This document shows positions 17,420 to 26,520 of a stretch of DNA of 64,000 bases, one piece after another. The position numbers and the translations under genes are program-made. The stretch comes from Thalassarchaeum sp002495735 (lineage in GTDB: Archaea; Thermoplasmatota; Poseidoniia; Poseidoniales; Thalassarchaeaceae). The first letter of the stretch is position 1; the number at the start of each line of letters is the position of its first letter. The notes beneath the pieces are model-generated. The model was given only the letters and a program-made list of their open reading frames with translations, ran no database searches and was not told the DNA's origin. The DNA lies in assembly GCA_937911265.1 (NCBI GenBank), contig CALDRG010000023.1:1-64000 (forward strand). The letters run 5' to 3'.

Positions 17420-18760
17420 TTATTGCTCGAACTTGCGATTTCGGCTGTTTATCGCTGCAAGTGCGATGGAGATGATTACTAGGAGTGTTGAGGGAGCAGG
17501 TAGCAGCCATCCTGAATCCTCCCCCTGTAGCTTCACCATGCTGTCGTTGATTGGCTCGTTGACCCATAGGGCAGCGTCAATCACACGCTTTTGGTAGTGT
17601 ATCTCGAAGTAGCCTCCGTCCACCATGCTCAGCCCGCTCGCATCGAGATTAGCCTTGGTGTGGTTGCTAGCGTTGACGCTGAAGTTTCCTGAGTGCCACT
17701 GCACTTCGCCCGCCCCATCGATGTAGTGAAGGGTGGCATTTGCTGTACTAGCTCGTCCTAGATTGCTCACGCTCAGATCTACGAAATTGCCATCGAACTC
17801 CAGCGAATCGACACTGAGTCGAGCGCGCCAGTACCAGACATTTGAGATTAAGTAGCGCATCACCTCGAGCTCAAGTGCTAACCGGTCGCTGACTTCCTGG
17901 AGGCTGCCGAGCAGGAACTGCTCGTCGTCAGTCTCGAAGGTGAAGCACGGATACCCCATCACTCCGTAACCGTAGTCGCGGCTGGTGCCGTGAGTAGGAT
18001 AGATGCCGGCGTTGGCGTTGCGGATTGGCAACTCTCCGTCGATATTCTCGTGGATGTCGTCGCGGATGAACTCAAAGAGTTCGTAGTCCGAGGGCATGTT
18101 GGGAGTGAAGCCCCACGGATAGGCGAGAATCCACGTCCCGGTATGCATGGTGACATAGAGGTCGGCCTCAGTAACCCACTCGTGCATGTAGGCAGCATTG
18201 TTACTGGTTTCGGGCTCGCTGAAAGGACCGTCACCACTTGCCGTCTCGTCGGTGGTCCAGTGATGGTCGTAGTTTCGATTCAGATCGACTTGGTTCATAT
18301 TCCACCGCGAGTCGGCATCATTGCCATCCGCATTGAGTAGAATCATGATGTGTAACTCGGTGCTCTGCAGCACCTCGATGGCCTCAGGATCACTTTCACC
18401 CCAGCCTTCGATGTAGAACTTGGCGGTAAGGAAAGCGAGTTCTGTCCCGAGGTGCTCGTTACCGTGGTGGCCACCGTCGATGTACACTTTCTCCTTGGGC
18501 GAGCCGTCACTCTTGTTTTCGACGGACCAGTCGGAGATTTGCACAACCCACTGCTGCCTACCGTACAGGGTCGTGCCCGCACTGACCAGACGGACGACCT
18601 CAGGGTAGTCATCCTCCCAGGCCTGGACATCGATTGTGAGTGTCGCATAGGAGTGGTACCAGTGCTCTTGGGTGAAGTCGGGTTGCTGGGCTGTTGCTAC
18701 TGGAGCGGCTCCAGCAACGAGCAGAACGACGACAAGCGCCAGTGCAGACGTGCCCCTCAT
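17420..18760 (-). CDS. Secreted, membrane-anchored zinc carboxypeptidase (M14 family)
   Basis: The 446-aa protein has a signal peptide (about 1-24, ending ATA before QQ) and an M14 catalytic domain. The zinc motif HxxE is H99-GN-E102 in GGHHGNE; the NADGNDADSRWNMNQVDLNRNYD segment carries the substrate-binding Arg/Asn pair in LNRNY, and the third zinc His lies in VTMHTGT. The catalytic Glu is probably in TFETDDE. A beta-rich segment follows, and a C-terminal hydrophobic helix with a basic tail anchors it at the cell surface. It would trim amino acids from extracellular peptides. It is 25 bp downstream of the agmatinase-family gene and may share its transcript. Confidence 0.92.
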   Translation of the reverse strand: MRGTSALALVVVLLVAGAAPVATAQQPDFTQEHWYHSYATLTIDVQAWEDDYPEVVRLVSAGTTLYGRQQWVVQISDWSVENKSDGSPKEKVYIDGGHHGNEHLGTELAFLTAKFYIEGWGESDPEAIEVLQSTELHIMILLNADGNDADSRWNMNQVDLNRNYDHHWTTDETASGDGPFSEPETSNNAAYMHEWVTEADLYVTMHTGTWILAYPWGFTPNMPSDYELFEFIRDDIHENIDGELPIRNANAGIYPTHGTSRDYGYGVMGYPCFTFETDDEQFLLGSLQEVSDRLALELEVMRYLISNVWYWRARLSVDSLEFDGNFVDLSVSNLGRASTANATLHYIDGAGEVQWHSGNFSVNASNHTKANLDASGLSMVDGGYFEIHYQKRVIDAALWVNEPINDSMVKLQGEDSGWLLPAPSTLLVIISIALAAINSRNRKFEQ

Positions 18761-18785
18761 GACAATCGGAGCGGGCGAAGCCCGT

Positions 18786-19721
18786 TCAATCCTTCTGATT
18801 CAGGCGTGTTGCAGTGTGGCTAGCTACTATCTTTGTAGCAATCAGGGCCGCGTTGAACTGGGTGACCGAATCATTCTGACCTGGAACGATTTCGTTGACA
18901 TCGGCTCCAATGACATTGGTTCCCGGTGCTAGGAACAGGCACTCGATGAGCTCGACTGCGGCCCAGTGGTACAACCCTCCTGGCACAGGCGTACCTGTTG
19001 ATGGGACCTGCGAACTATCCAACCCGTCGACATCGAAGGTGAGCCATACTGGACCTTCAAGTTCACCGACTCTCTCAGTCAGCCTAGCCCATCCGGCCTG
19101 ACCGTCGCAAACTCCCATGAAGTCGCGGGCGAACCAGGTCTCCACCCGCTCGTCGGCTTCGGCGAAGGCTGCCTCCTCGCGGGACAACGCCCGCGTGCCA
19201 ATCTGTACTACTCTTCCAACACCCGCATCGAGAGCCCGGCGCACAGCGGTGCCGTGCGAGAAACGCTCTCCTCCTAACTCGTCTCTCAGGTCGGCGTGGG
19301 CATCGATCTGTACTAGTGTCAGACGACCTAGGTCGCCTTCTATCTCAGGATGCTCGGCGGCGGCTTGCATCAGTGGAGGCAGGATGCCGTGCTCACCTCC
19401 GAGGAAGACTGGGAACTGAGCTCCGTCGAGCCATTTTGCAGCGTAGTCGCGGATCGAATCCAACTGCTCGAGCAGGGTGCCGGCTTCTGAGCCCCAGGCC
19501 ACAGCGGTGTGGATATTGAGTCCGCACGGCAGGTCATAGGGAAGTATCGGATCGTAGAGCTCGACTTGGGAACTCGCTTTTATGCAAGCTTCGGGCCCCT
19601 TCTCGGTGCCCTCGCCCCAACTTGTCGTCATCTCGTACGGCACTGGCAGGACCACCACGTCCCAAGGGCCTGAGTCGGACTCCTCTAACCCTAGAAATCT
19701 CGGTCTACTGGAGCCTTCCAT
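18786..19721 (-). CDS. speB: Agmatinase / ureohydrolase family protein
   Basis: The 311-aa protein has the manganese-binding motifs of the arginase/agmatinase family: GGEHGILP near residues 100-107, QIDAHADLRDE near 138-148 and FDVDGLDSSQVPSTGTP near 225-241. The overall motif set and lack of arginase-type substrate loop favour agmatinase, which splits agmatine into putrescine and urea, or a related guanidino-hydrolase. An arginine decarboxylase is not in the window. It heads a minus-strand pair with the M14 peptidase. The exact guanidino substrate is not proven by sequence. Confidence 0.87.
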   Translation of the reverse strand: MEGSSRPRFLGLEESDSGPWDVVVLPVPYEMTTSWGEGTEKGPEACIKASSQVELYDPILPYDLPCGLNIHTAVAWGSEAGTLLEQLDSIRDYAAKWLDGAQFPVFLGGEHGILPPLMQAAAEHPEIEGDLGRLTLVQIDAHADLRDELGGERFSHGTAVRRALDAGVGRVVQIGTRALSREEAAFAEADERVETWFARDFMGVCDGQAGWARLTERVGELEGPVWLTFDVDGLDSSQVPSTGTPVPGGLYHWAAVELIECLFLAPGTNVIGADVNEIVPGQNDSVTQFNAALIATKIVASHTATRLNQKD

Positions 19722-19843
19722 GACACTGCGAAAGTAGCGAGCAGATTAACCACTTCGGAGGGCAGAATGGCGAAAAACGAGGCTGCGCTAAGGACTGTTG
19801 AAATAGCGCGGCCTTCCATATTAGGCCACCGGAGGCGTATGCG

Positions 19844-20257
19844 ATGGGTCTAACGCTAGCACAACTCACACAGGCCATACGCCACAAGGTCGACATTGAC
19901 ATGGAGACCGTTGTGGCTGAGTCGATAGCAGAGCACGCGCTGGGGTTCTTCGGTTTCTCGAACCGCATCATTGACAATGCCCTAGAACCAACTGATCGTA
20001 ACCTGTTCTACCAATTGCAGGACTACGACCTTCTGACCACTGAGTCAGAGGAGACAACGCTGTGGGACGGCAGGGAGTGGAGAATCCACTACTGGAAGTT
20101 CAAGTCCAACGCTGAGGAACTGGCTCTCATGTGGGAGATGAACGATACCTCCACCGTGGAAGAGGACCCATATGCTGGAATCTACGAAGACGTCCCAGTG
20201 TCTCTGTGGCGCGAGCGTTCTGGAGAGGATGATGACTACGAAGAGCCTCTGTTCTGA
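19844..20257 (+). CDS. Small conserved Thermoplasmata-type protein (resembles DUF6015)
   Basis: The 137-aa acidic protein has a helical N-terminal half with ALGFFGFSNRIIDNALEPTDRNLFY and a central segment LLTTESEETTLWDGREWRIHYW. This pattern matches a small conserved family I recall from Thermoplasmata genomes as DUF6015; the name is from memory. A GGAGG-like site at 19831-19835 sits 8 nt before the ATG. The C-terminus is acidic and poorly conserved in look. It precedes the 1024-aa surface protein gene by 15 bp. No function is known; its presence supports the taxonomic placement. Confidence 0.75.
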   Translation: MGLTLAQLTQAIRHKVDIDMETVVAESIAEHALGFFGFSNRIIDNALEPTDRNLFYQLQDYDLLTTESEETTLWDGREWRIHYWKFKSNAEELALMWEMNDTSTVEEDPYAGIYEDVPVSLWRERSGEDDDYEEPLF

Positions 20258-20272
20258 GTAACAACACCCCCA

Positions 20273-23200
20273 TTGGTTCATATCTTGAAGGTCGAGGCAC
20301 GTTCCGTGCCCCGCGTGAGAACGGCCCTTGCAGTGCTAACCGTCCTCTTGCTTAGCATCCCTGCTGCGATGGTAGTTGGAGAGGGAGACGAGCCGACGAC
20401 CTGCACAGTACTGGTCGACTGGGACGTCGAGGGCCACTGGGACGGTGGATGGAACATGACCTACGACGTTCTGCATCGCTACCTCGTAGTCTTCGACCCA
20501 CCGTTCATCAACGGCAGTTCGCCGAGCGTCCCCAGCGTCGAGGTTCAGCATCACAGGGAAGGTGAGCAGATAGCTGACACCTCCAACACCACGGTGCTGA
20601 GTGCAGGAGGAGAGGTCGACATCACTCTCTCTACCGAGCCCGAGTTCGGCGACTCGATTTCAATCTCTGTCGTTACTGACGAGGCGTCCTGTTCTAGGGT
20701 CCTCGCCATCACTAACTGGAATCAACCCATGGCCGATCACGAGATAACCCGCGAAACGACTTGGTCAATGGAGGGTGCTGAGCAAGGCAATGAAATCGAC
20801 TTCAGAGGTCGAGGCTGGCAGAAGAGGACTGGCAGCATTCTTGAGTCTAACGAACTGGGTAACGGTACTCTGACTATGGATTCGATGAACGGCACCGAGG
20901 GCCTAGTCCTTGAGCTCAATCTCAATCGAATCTGGATGAACGAGACCTACGATGGTGTCGAGTTGCTCCGTCAAGACTTCGAGATGAGCGGCAATGGTTC
21001 GCTCTTCATTAACACCACCGAGGAGGGCGAGGATGGTGAGAGCAGTGGTTTCTCAGTCGATGTCCAGGTCAACGACGTTTACGTCCTACGCTCATGGGAC
21101 GAAGGTAAACTCACCGAACGCTTCCTCATTGATGGCACAGGATGGCTCTCCTTCGGCGGTGGCGATAACAACAGCAGCAGCGGAGGTTTCGGTCAGTTGT
21201 CATCGTTCTACTACGAGACTTGGGATGAGGACGACCGCAGACGGCTACAGCACCTGCAGTTAGAGGCCAACGCCACCCTGCGTCTGAATGACGGAGGGCG
21301 CGACTCGTTCTCATTCGATCTCAACGAGTTCAGGTTACTGGAGCGCTGGGAGGACGGTACGAGGGAACAGCAGCACTTCCTGATACTTGGAGAGGGTGAA
21401 TTTGGCTTCGTTATCGAGGACGAGTTCTTTGAGGTTGAGGTCAATGGCACCATCCCGATCATCCACATCGAAACTCAGGGCGGTGAGAACGTGGCGGAGA
21501 CCATACGGATTGACGGCACCTATGACGGCGACGCTGAGGGCAGTTTCGGCTTCATCAGGAGAATAGTCGATTCAGGCTCGCAAGAGAACGCGACCGGGGC
21601 GATGTTCGAGGTCGATAAGATCGAGAACGAGTTCTGGCTCAACGTCTCTGCTACACCGATTGGACCAATCACTGAGGAATGGGAGGCCGAGCACAACCTG
21701 ACTTACGAGTTCATTGTCCCGCAGACCGATTGGGAAAACCGCACCATCCGCTATCAGTACATCGAGGACAACGGCACGGTCACCAACGAGTATCCGGAGG
21801 TCTCGCCGATTATCGTGCAGGCCGATGCCCCAGAGCCCGAGGTCGTGTTCGAGAACCACATCTCCAGAGAGACCGGCGCTGCTCCCGAGATCGTCGTCGC
21901 TGGCGACCGCTTCTCACTGGTCGGTAACGACGCGATGATACTGAGCATTGAGGTGACGGCCATTGTCGAGGGAGAGATGGACGGCCACCTAGTTGAAGTC
22001 GCCGAGTGGCTCGGTGACTATGGCGAGAACAGTTACGCCTCAGGTGGCATCGTCAATGAGGGACCCCTCGCAGGTCTGCTCAATGAGGTTCATCGGTGGG
22101 TGGAGATCGAAATTGGCCAGAATGACTCGGGCGAGAGCGTTGTCTTCGTCGAGCACCAATTCATTGACAGGGTACTGTCACCCTCAGTAGTTTCCGAGGA
22201 AGAGAACACTCCTCCCTCTCTGGTCTCGGTAGGCTTCCGTGAGGGCAGGCTGCTGACCGAGGGTGACTCAGCCCACTTAGAGGTCCTAGTCTATGACTTC
22301 GATACAGATGTCACAGTTGTCACCATCGACTTGTCGGAGTTAGGACTTGGCACGGTCGAACTTTCTGACTCCGGTCTACAGGGCGACCGCACCATCCACG
22401 ATGACATCTGGACTGCATTGATTACCTACGATGGCCTCAACCACGGAATGATGGACGCATCAGTAGTCATTGAGGACTTCTGGGTCTCAGTCGAGGAGCA
22501 GACATCCATCGAGATCATCAATGCCGCGCCGAGGATGATTTCACTAGACTTCATGCCCGATACCGTCAGGCGCGGCGAGACAGTTGATGTCAGTGTCACC
22601 GCGCTGGACGGGCATGGCATCGACTCAGTCGGCATCGATTTGCTGAGTGCAGGCGGCACGCTCAGCGCGCTCTCGGAGTCCGACGGAGTATGGAGTGGAA
22701 ATTTCGTGGTACCAGATGGGATTTCTCCCGGTGAACGTTCCATCCCAGTCAGAATCACGGACGGCGACGGCGAGACCGTGATGGCCATTCATACCCACTT
22801 CGGCGGCTTCCCAGTGGATGCACCGATGCTGACCATCGAGAACGAGGCACCATCGGTCACCTCAATCAGCTTGCTCAGATCCGGAGAGACGACTGAGAAG
22901 ATTTACGTCCCCTACAGTGGCGACCCCATCCCTCATTCTCTTGAGGCAAGTATCGATGACCCGGACGGAATCTCGTCAGTGCAGGCTAAGATAGGCAGGC
23001 TGGCTCCGATTGGTAGCTCCGAAGTCTGGCTGTTGATGGTCGACGACGGCACTGGTGGAGACCGAGTACCGGGCGACGGAGTCTACACTTTGCAGTTCGA
23101 TGCCAGGGCGAGCCTGCCCGAGGGTAACATCACCATCCAGATACGAGCTACAGACACCTACCTGTCCACTACGCCGACCATCGAACAGCCTCACATCCTC

Positions 23201-23347
23201 GAACTTGAGAAGCTGGGCGTAGGAGGGGGAGGTAACTGGTTCAGCGACAACTCGACGACCCTCGTGTTTGTGGCCGTGGGCCTCTTGCTGATTGTCGGCA
23301 TCATAGTCTTCGCGATTTCCTTGCGGAAATCAGATACCGAGTGGTGA
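20273..23347 (+). CDS. Large secreted, membrane-anchored surface protein
   Basis: The 1024-aa product has a signal peptide (LAVLTVLLLSIPAAMVV region), a long acidic extracellular part with many Asn sequons, and a C-terminal transmembrane helix (about 995-1015) with a short basic tail. The first two thirds contain repeated beta-rich segments; the last third reads as Ig-like modules (phrases such as VTALDGHGIDSVGIDL and ASIDDPDGISSVQAKIG) common in surface proteins. The start shown is a TTG; a GTG at 20315 would give a more compact signal peptide. The upstream gene ends 15 bp before. No catalytic motif is seen. Adhesion or polymer binding is inference. Confidence 0.82.
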   Translation: MVHILKVEARSVPRVRTALAVLTVLLLSIPAAMVVGEGDEPTTCTVLVDWDVEGHWDGGWNMTYDVLHRYLVVFDPPFINGSSPSVPSVEVQHHREGEQIADTSNTTVLSAGGEVDITLSTEPEFGDSISISVVTDEASCSRVLAITNWNQPMADHEITRETTWSMEGAEQGNEIDFRGRGWQKRTGSILESNELGNGTLTMDSMNGTEGLVLELNLNRIWMNETYDGVELLRQDFEMSGNGSLFINTTEEGEDGESSGFSVDVQVNDVYVLRSWDEGKLTERFLIDGTGWLSFGGGDNNSSSGGFGQLSSFYYETWDEDDRRRLQHLQLEANATLRLNDGGRDSFSFDLNEFRLLERWEDGTREQQHFLILGEGEFGFVIEDEFFEVEVNGTIPIIHIETQGGENVAETIRIDGTYDGDAEGSFGFIRRIVDSGSQENATGAMFEVDKIENEFWLNVSATPIGPITEEWEAEHNLTYEFIVPQTDWENRTIRYQYIEDNGTVTNEYPEVSPIIVQADAPEPEVVFENHISRETGAAPEIVVAGDRFSLVGNDAMILSIEVTAIVEGEMDGHLVEVAEWLGDYGENSYASGGIVNEGPLAGLLNEVHRWVEIEIGQNDSGESVVFVEHQFIDRVLSPSVVSEEENTPPSLVSVGFREGRLLTEGDSAHLEVLVYDFDTDVTVVTIDLSELGLGTVELSDSGLQGDRTIHDDIWTALITYDGLNHGMMDASVVIEDFWVSVEEQTSIEIINAAPRMISLDFMPDTVRRGETVDVSVTALDGHGIDSVGIDLLSAGGTLSALSESDGVWSGNFVVPDGISPGERSIPVRITDGDGETVMAIHTHFGGFPVDAPMLTIENEAPSVTSISLLRSGETTEKIYVPYSGDPIPHSLEASIDDPDGISSVQAKIGRLAPIGSSEVWLLMVDDGTGGDRVPGDGVYTLQFDARASLPEGNITIQIRATDTYLSTTPTIEQPHILELEKLGVGGGGNWFSDNSTTLVFVAVGLLLIVGIIVFAISLRKSDTEW

Positions 23348-23386
23348 AGGGATGGAAGTCGTCAGCATCCTGCTGGTTGAGTGCCT

Positions 23387-23848
23387 CTAGTCTAGTTCCC
23401 TAGGGCGTATTATGTCCTCAATCAACCAGTCTTCCCCTGACTTGACTAGTAACGCAGCCGTCGCCGGAGGCATCGTGTGCCACTCTCCAGTAAGGTGGTT
23501 AATCAGCACCTCCGAACCGGGATTGTGCCCGAGAATCATCGTTGTGCCTTCGCCCAGCATTTCTTCTAACTGGGTCAGCAGTGTGCTTATTCCAGCATGG
23601 TAGATTTCAGGCCTTATCTCTGTCTTCACACCTTCCATATGATGAGCCATTCCCTCCAGAGTCTCCAAAGTGCGTGTGGAACTACTCACCAGCACCAGCT
23701 GCGGCAGCCACCCACGTCCGGCCAGAGCATCACCTACGAGACAAGCATCTCTCTGACCTTGAGCGTTCAGAGGCCTGTCGTGATCGGGGAGGCCGTAGTA
23801 GTCACTACTGCTCTTGGCGTGACGCATCACGATGAGTCGTCCAGTCAT
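23387..23848 (-). CDS. sixA: Phosphohistidine phosphatase, SixA type
   Basis: The 153-aa protein is a short histidine phosphatase of the SixA branch. The active-site motif is MRHAKSS at residues 8-14, with the phosphorylated His at position 9 or so, and the second His lies in MILGHNPGS. SixA removes phosphate from phosphohistidine in signalling proteins; substrates in archaea are unknown and other small phosphorylated targets are possible. The length is typical. It converges with the large surface protein gene and is divergent from the aldehyde dehydrogenase gene. Confidence 0.88.
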   Translation of the reverse strand: MTGRLIVMRHAKSSSDYYGLPDHDRPLNAQGQRDACLVGDALAGRGWLPQLVLVSSSTRTLETLEGMAHHMEGVKTEIRPEIYHAGISTLLTQLEEMLGEGTTMILGHNPGSEVLINHLTGEWHTMPPATAALLVKSGEDWLIEDIIRPRELD

Positions 23849-23916
23849 ATATTCCTGAGGCCATCTCAGTTATTGAATTACATGAATCTCATAAGACGCC
23901 ACGCAGTCGAACGGGC

Positions 23917-25335
23917 ATGCACACGCGCGAGGAGTTGTACATCGGCGGCCAATGGGTCAAATCTCTTGGCGAAGGCACGATCGAAGTGGTCAATCCAGCC
24001 GATGATGAATTGATTGGCTCGGTGCCAGTTGGTTCGGCCGCAGACGTGGATGCCGCGGTGGCCGCAGCGCACTCCGCTTTCCCCTCTTGGTCGCAGACTC
24101 CGGTAGGAGAGCGTGCGGAGTACCTAAACAGACTGTCCGCGGCCATAAAGGAGCAGGCTGAGGAACTATCTCAATTGATTACGGCCGAGGTTGGCACTCC
24201 CATCAACTACTGCAGGATGGCTATGGTGGGAACCCCGAAGGTGGTCTCGCGCTCATACGCGAAGATTCTCGATGGATTCGAGTGGGAGCAGGAGGTTCGC
24301 AATTCACTTGTGGTTAAGGAGCCTATTGGCGTGGTAGCAATGATTACTCCTTGGAACTTCCCTCTCCACCAGATCATCGGTAAGGTGGCACCCGCCATCG
24401 CCGCCGGCTGCACCATGGTGGTCAAGCCATCCAAGGAGGCACCACTGAACGCCTTCGCACTCGCAGACATCATCCACGACATCGGGTTGCCTGCTGGAGT
24501 GTTCAACCTAGTCTCTGGACACGGTAGGGAGATTGGCGAGGTTCTGAGTTGCCACCCCGATGTCGACATGGTCAGCTTCACTGGTTCCACCAGCGCTGGG
24601 GTTAGGGTCAGCGAATTGGCCTCTCCCAGCGTCAAGAGGGTCACCCTCGAGCTCGGCGGTAAGAGCGCCAACATCATCCTCGACGACGCCGACATCGCCA
24701 AGGCATCCGGCTCTGCAATATACTCCTGCTTCAGTAATTCCGGACAGGAGTGCTCGGCGCTGACGAGACTACTCATTCCCGAGTCCAAACGCGATGAGGT
24801 GATTGAGATTATTTCCACCAAGGTGGCCAAGTACACCGTTGGTGACCCACTCGACGAATCGATGCGTTGCGGCCCTATGGTGTCAAAGCGGCAGCAACAG
24901 AGCGTGGCCTCGTACATCGCCAGTGGAATCGAGGAGGGTGCAACTCTGATTGCTGGGGGTCAGGGCATGCCCGAGGGACTGGATTCAGGTTGCTTCGTCA
25001 GACCCACCGTGTTCGCCGACGTGACTCCTGAGATGACTATCTTCCGAGAGGAGATATTCGGCCCCGTCCTCTCTATCACCACCTACTCTACCGAGGACGA
25101 GGCAGTCGCGCTGGCCAACGACTCCGAGTACGGACTCTCCGGAGGTGTCTGGTCGGGAGATGATGAACGGGCCATGAGGGTCGCCCGTCGGTTGCGCACC
25201 GGGCAGGTAAGCATCAACGGAGGATTGTTCAACGTCTCAGCGCCATTCGGTGGTTACAAGCTCTCTGGGAATGGGCGCGAGCTCGGGGTTCACGGGCTTG
25301 AGGAATACCTCGAGATCAAGGCGATTCAACGCTGA
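23917..25335 (+). CDS. NAD(P)-dependent aldehyde dehydrogenase
   Basis: The 472-aa protein is a standard aldehyde dehydrogenase. Catalytic residues are visible: N147 in PWNF, E245 in LELGG, and the nucleophile C279 in GQECS. The cofactor segment FTGSTSAG and the late motif EEIFGPVL are present. It oxidises an aldehyde to a carboxylic acid. The sequence does not name the substrate; succinate-semialdehyde, betaine aldehyde or an aromatic aldehyde are all possible. The 2-phosphoglycerate-kinase-like gene begins 8 bp downstream on the same strand, so they may form a transcription unit. Confidence 0.93.
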   Translation: MHTREELYIGGQWVKSLGEGTIEVVNPADDELIGSVPVGSAADVDAAVAAAHSAFPSWSQTPVGERAEYLNRLSAAIKEQAEELSQLITAEVGTPINYCRMAMVGTPKVVSRSYAKILDGFEWEQEVRNSLVVKEPIGVVAMITPWNFPLHQIIGKVAPAIAAGCTMVVKPSKEAPLNAFALADIIHDIGLPAGVFNLVSGHGREIGEVLSCHPDVDMVSFTGSTSAGVRVSELASPSVKRVTLELGGKSANIILDDADIAKASGSAIYSCFSNSGQECSALTRLLIPESKRDEVIEIISTKVAKYTVGDPLDESMRCGPMVSKRQQQSVASYIASGIEEGATLIAGGQGMPEGLDSGCFVRPTVFADVTPEMTIFREEIFGPVLSITTYSTEDEAVALANDSEYGLSGGVWSGDDERAMRVARRLRTGQVSINGGLFNVSAPFGGYKLSGNGRELGVHGLEEYLEIKAIQR

Positions 25336-25343
25336 GGGTCAAT

Positions 25344-25925
25344 ATGGGTAGACCCCGACTACTGGTCATCACCGGCAGCAGCGGTGTCGGCAAGTCAACT
25401 ATCTCCGCCAGAGCAGCATCATCTCTGGGATTCTCCAAGAGCGCCTCCACCGACACTATTCGGGAAACTCTGAGGACCCAGTTCGATTCCGAGCAGGCAC
25501 CTGCTCTGCACCGCTCTTCCTTTGAGCCCGCGGGAAGCGGGGTCATCGAGGACTGGCACGCGACTGTAGTAGTTCTCTCTGAGGCTATTCAGGCGGTTGT
25601 GAGCAGAGCGGTCTCGAAACGCTCTGACTTACTCCTAGAAGGTGTCCACCTCATCCCCGGCAGCGGTATTCTCGAAGGTTGGAGGGAATCTGGAGGGGTC
25701 GCCAGTGGAGTGCTACTACACGTAGGGGATGAAGGCACCCACCGCCAGTTCATCAGGATGAGAGAGAAGCACAATGACCGCGGACTGGGTCACTATCTGG
25801 GTAATCTTGATCGCATCAGGGCGATTCAAGAAGAGATGTTGGAAAAGGCTGACGAATCCGGATGGCTCGTCCTCGATGCTAGCATCGGCGACCCGGTTGG
25901 ACAGATAGGAGATTCGTTCGAGTAA
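25344..25925 (+). CDS. P-loop kinase resembling 2-phosphoglycerate kinase
   Basis: The 193-aa protein has a Walker A loop GSSGVGKST at residues 11-19, then STDTIRETLR, and a segment LLLEGVHLIPG near 93-103. This combination is like the kinase domain of archaeal 2-phosphoglycerate kinase, which makes 2,3-diphosphoglycerate. The protein lacks the ATP-cone domain found in the longer archaeal enzymes and is shorter, so another small-molecule kinase is possible. It follows the aldehyde dehydrogenase gene by 8 bp and abuts the convergent UPF0200 gene. Confidence in the fold is high, in the substrate moderate. Confidence 0.72.
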   Translation: MGRPRLLVITGSSGVGKSTISARAASSLGFSKSASTDTIRETLRTQFDSEQAPALHRSSFEPAGSGVIEDWHATVVVLSEAIQAVVSRAVSKRSDLLLEGVHLIPGSGILEGWRESGGVASGVLLHVGDEGTHRQFIRMREKHNDRGLGHYLGNLDRIRAIQEEMLEKADESGWLVLDASIGDPVGQIGDSFE

Positions 25926-26501
25926 TTAGAATCCCAGCGTTTCGAGAATCATGTCGGACCTCTCCTCAAGTTCCTCGAGAGAACCCTCGTTGAGGATAAT
26001 AGCGTGAGCTTGCTCCATCAGCATCTCAAGCCCCCATCCCCATTCGCGCTCCTCACGTTCGGCGAACTCCGTTCCGCCGCCGTCCTCTCCTCGCCCACGC
26101 CCCTCGAGCCATTCTGATCTCGATTGAGGCGTCGCTGACACTGCGACCACCGTGACATCGTCGATATGCTCCCTCAGTCGATCCATCTCTTCGGGCTGGC
26201 GCATTCCATCGATGAGAACATCTGACTCCTCCAAGGTACTCATCAAACTCGAAATCAGCCTATCAACAACAATCTCCTCGCCATGCTCCTCGCGCATCGA
26301 GAGAGCAGTCTTACCTACGTTCGCGGGAGTCTCCGGCAAACCCTTCGAGGCCATCTCAGAGCGCACGATGTCACCCAGTGATAGGACACTCATCCCTCGC
26401 TCAGACGCTTTTCGTGCCACCACACTCTTACCCGAGCCGGGCGGACCGCACAGCACCAACACGCGCCCCGTCATGGTCTGCGGTGAAGGCTCCTCGAACA
26501 T
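25926..26501 (-). CDS. P-loop kinase-like NTPase, UPF0200 family
   Basis: The 191-aa protein has a Walker A loop CGPPGSGKS near residues 18-26, LSLGDIVRSEM, and VLIDGMRQPEEMDRLRE, which fit the archaeal UPF0200 family (adenylate-kinase-like). The family has been described as dephospho-CoA-kinase-like, but this genome has a DUF359 dephospho-CoA kinase at 48.5-49.5 kb, so that role is unlikely here. An in-frame ATG at 26474 (MTGRVLV) gives a shorter N-terminus closer to the family's usual start. The substrate is unknown. It is 19 bp downstream of the enoyl-CoA hydratase gene on the same strand. Confidence 0.78.
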   Translation of the reverse strand: MFEEPSPQTMTGRVLVLCGPPGSGKSVVARKASERGMSVLSLGDIVRSEMASKGLPETPANVGKTALSMREEHGEEIVVDRLISSLMSTLEESDVLIDGMRQPEEMDRLREHIDDVTVVAVSATPQSRSEWLEGRGRGEDGGGTEFAEREEREWGWGLEMLMEQAHAIILNEGSLEELEERSDMILETLGF

Positions 26502-26520
26502 GACGCTTGCTGGCCTTAGG

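Noticed and set aside
24207..24917. 236-aa open frame on the minus strand inside the aldehyde dehydrogenase gene
   Set aside because: It is a shadow of a strong gene; the composition is not protein-like.
25344..25925. Zeta-toxin-like kinase of a toxin-antitoxin pair
   Set aside because: No antitoxin gene is adjacent, and the motifs fit 2-phosphoglycerate kinase better.
25926..26501. Dephospho-CoA kinase role for the UPF0200 protein
   Set aside because: A DUF359 dephospho-CoA kinase domain is encoded at 48.5-49.5 kb, so a second is unlikely.
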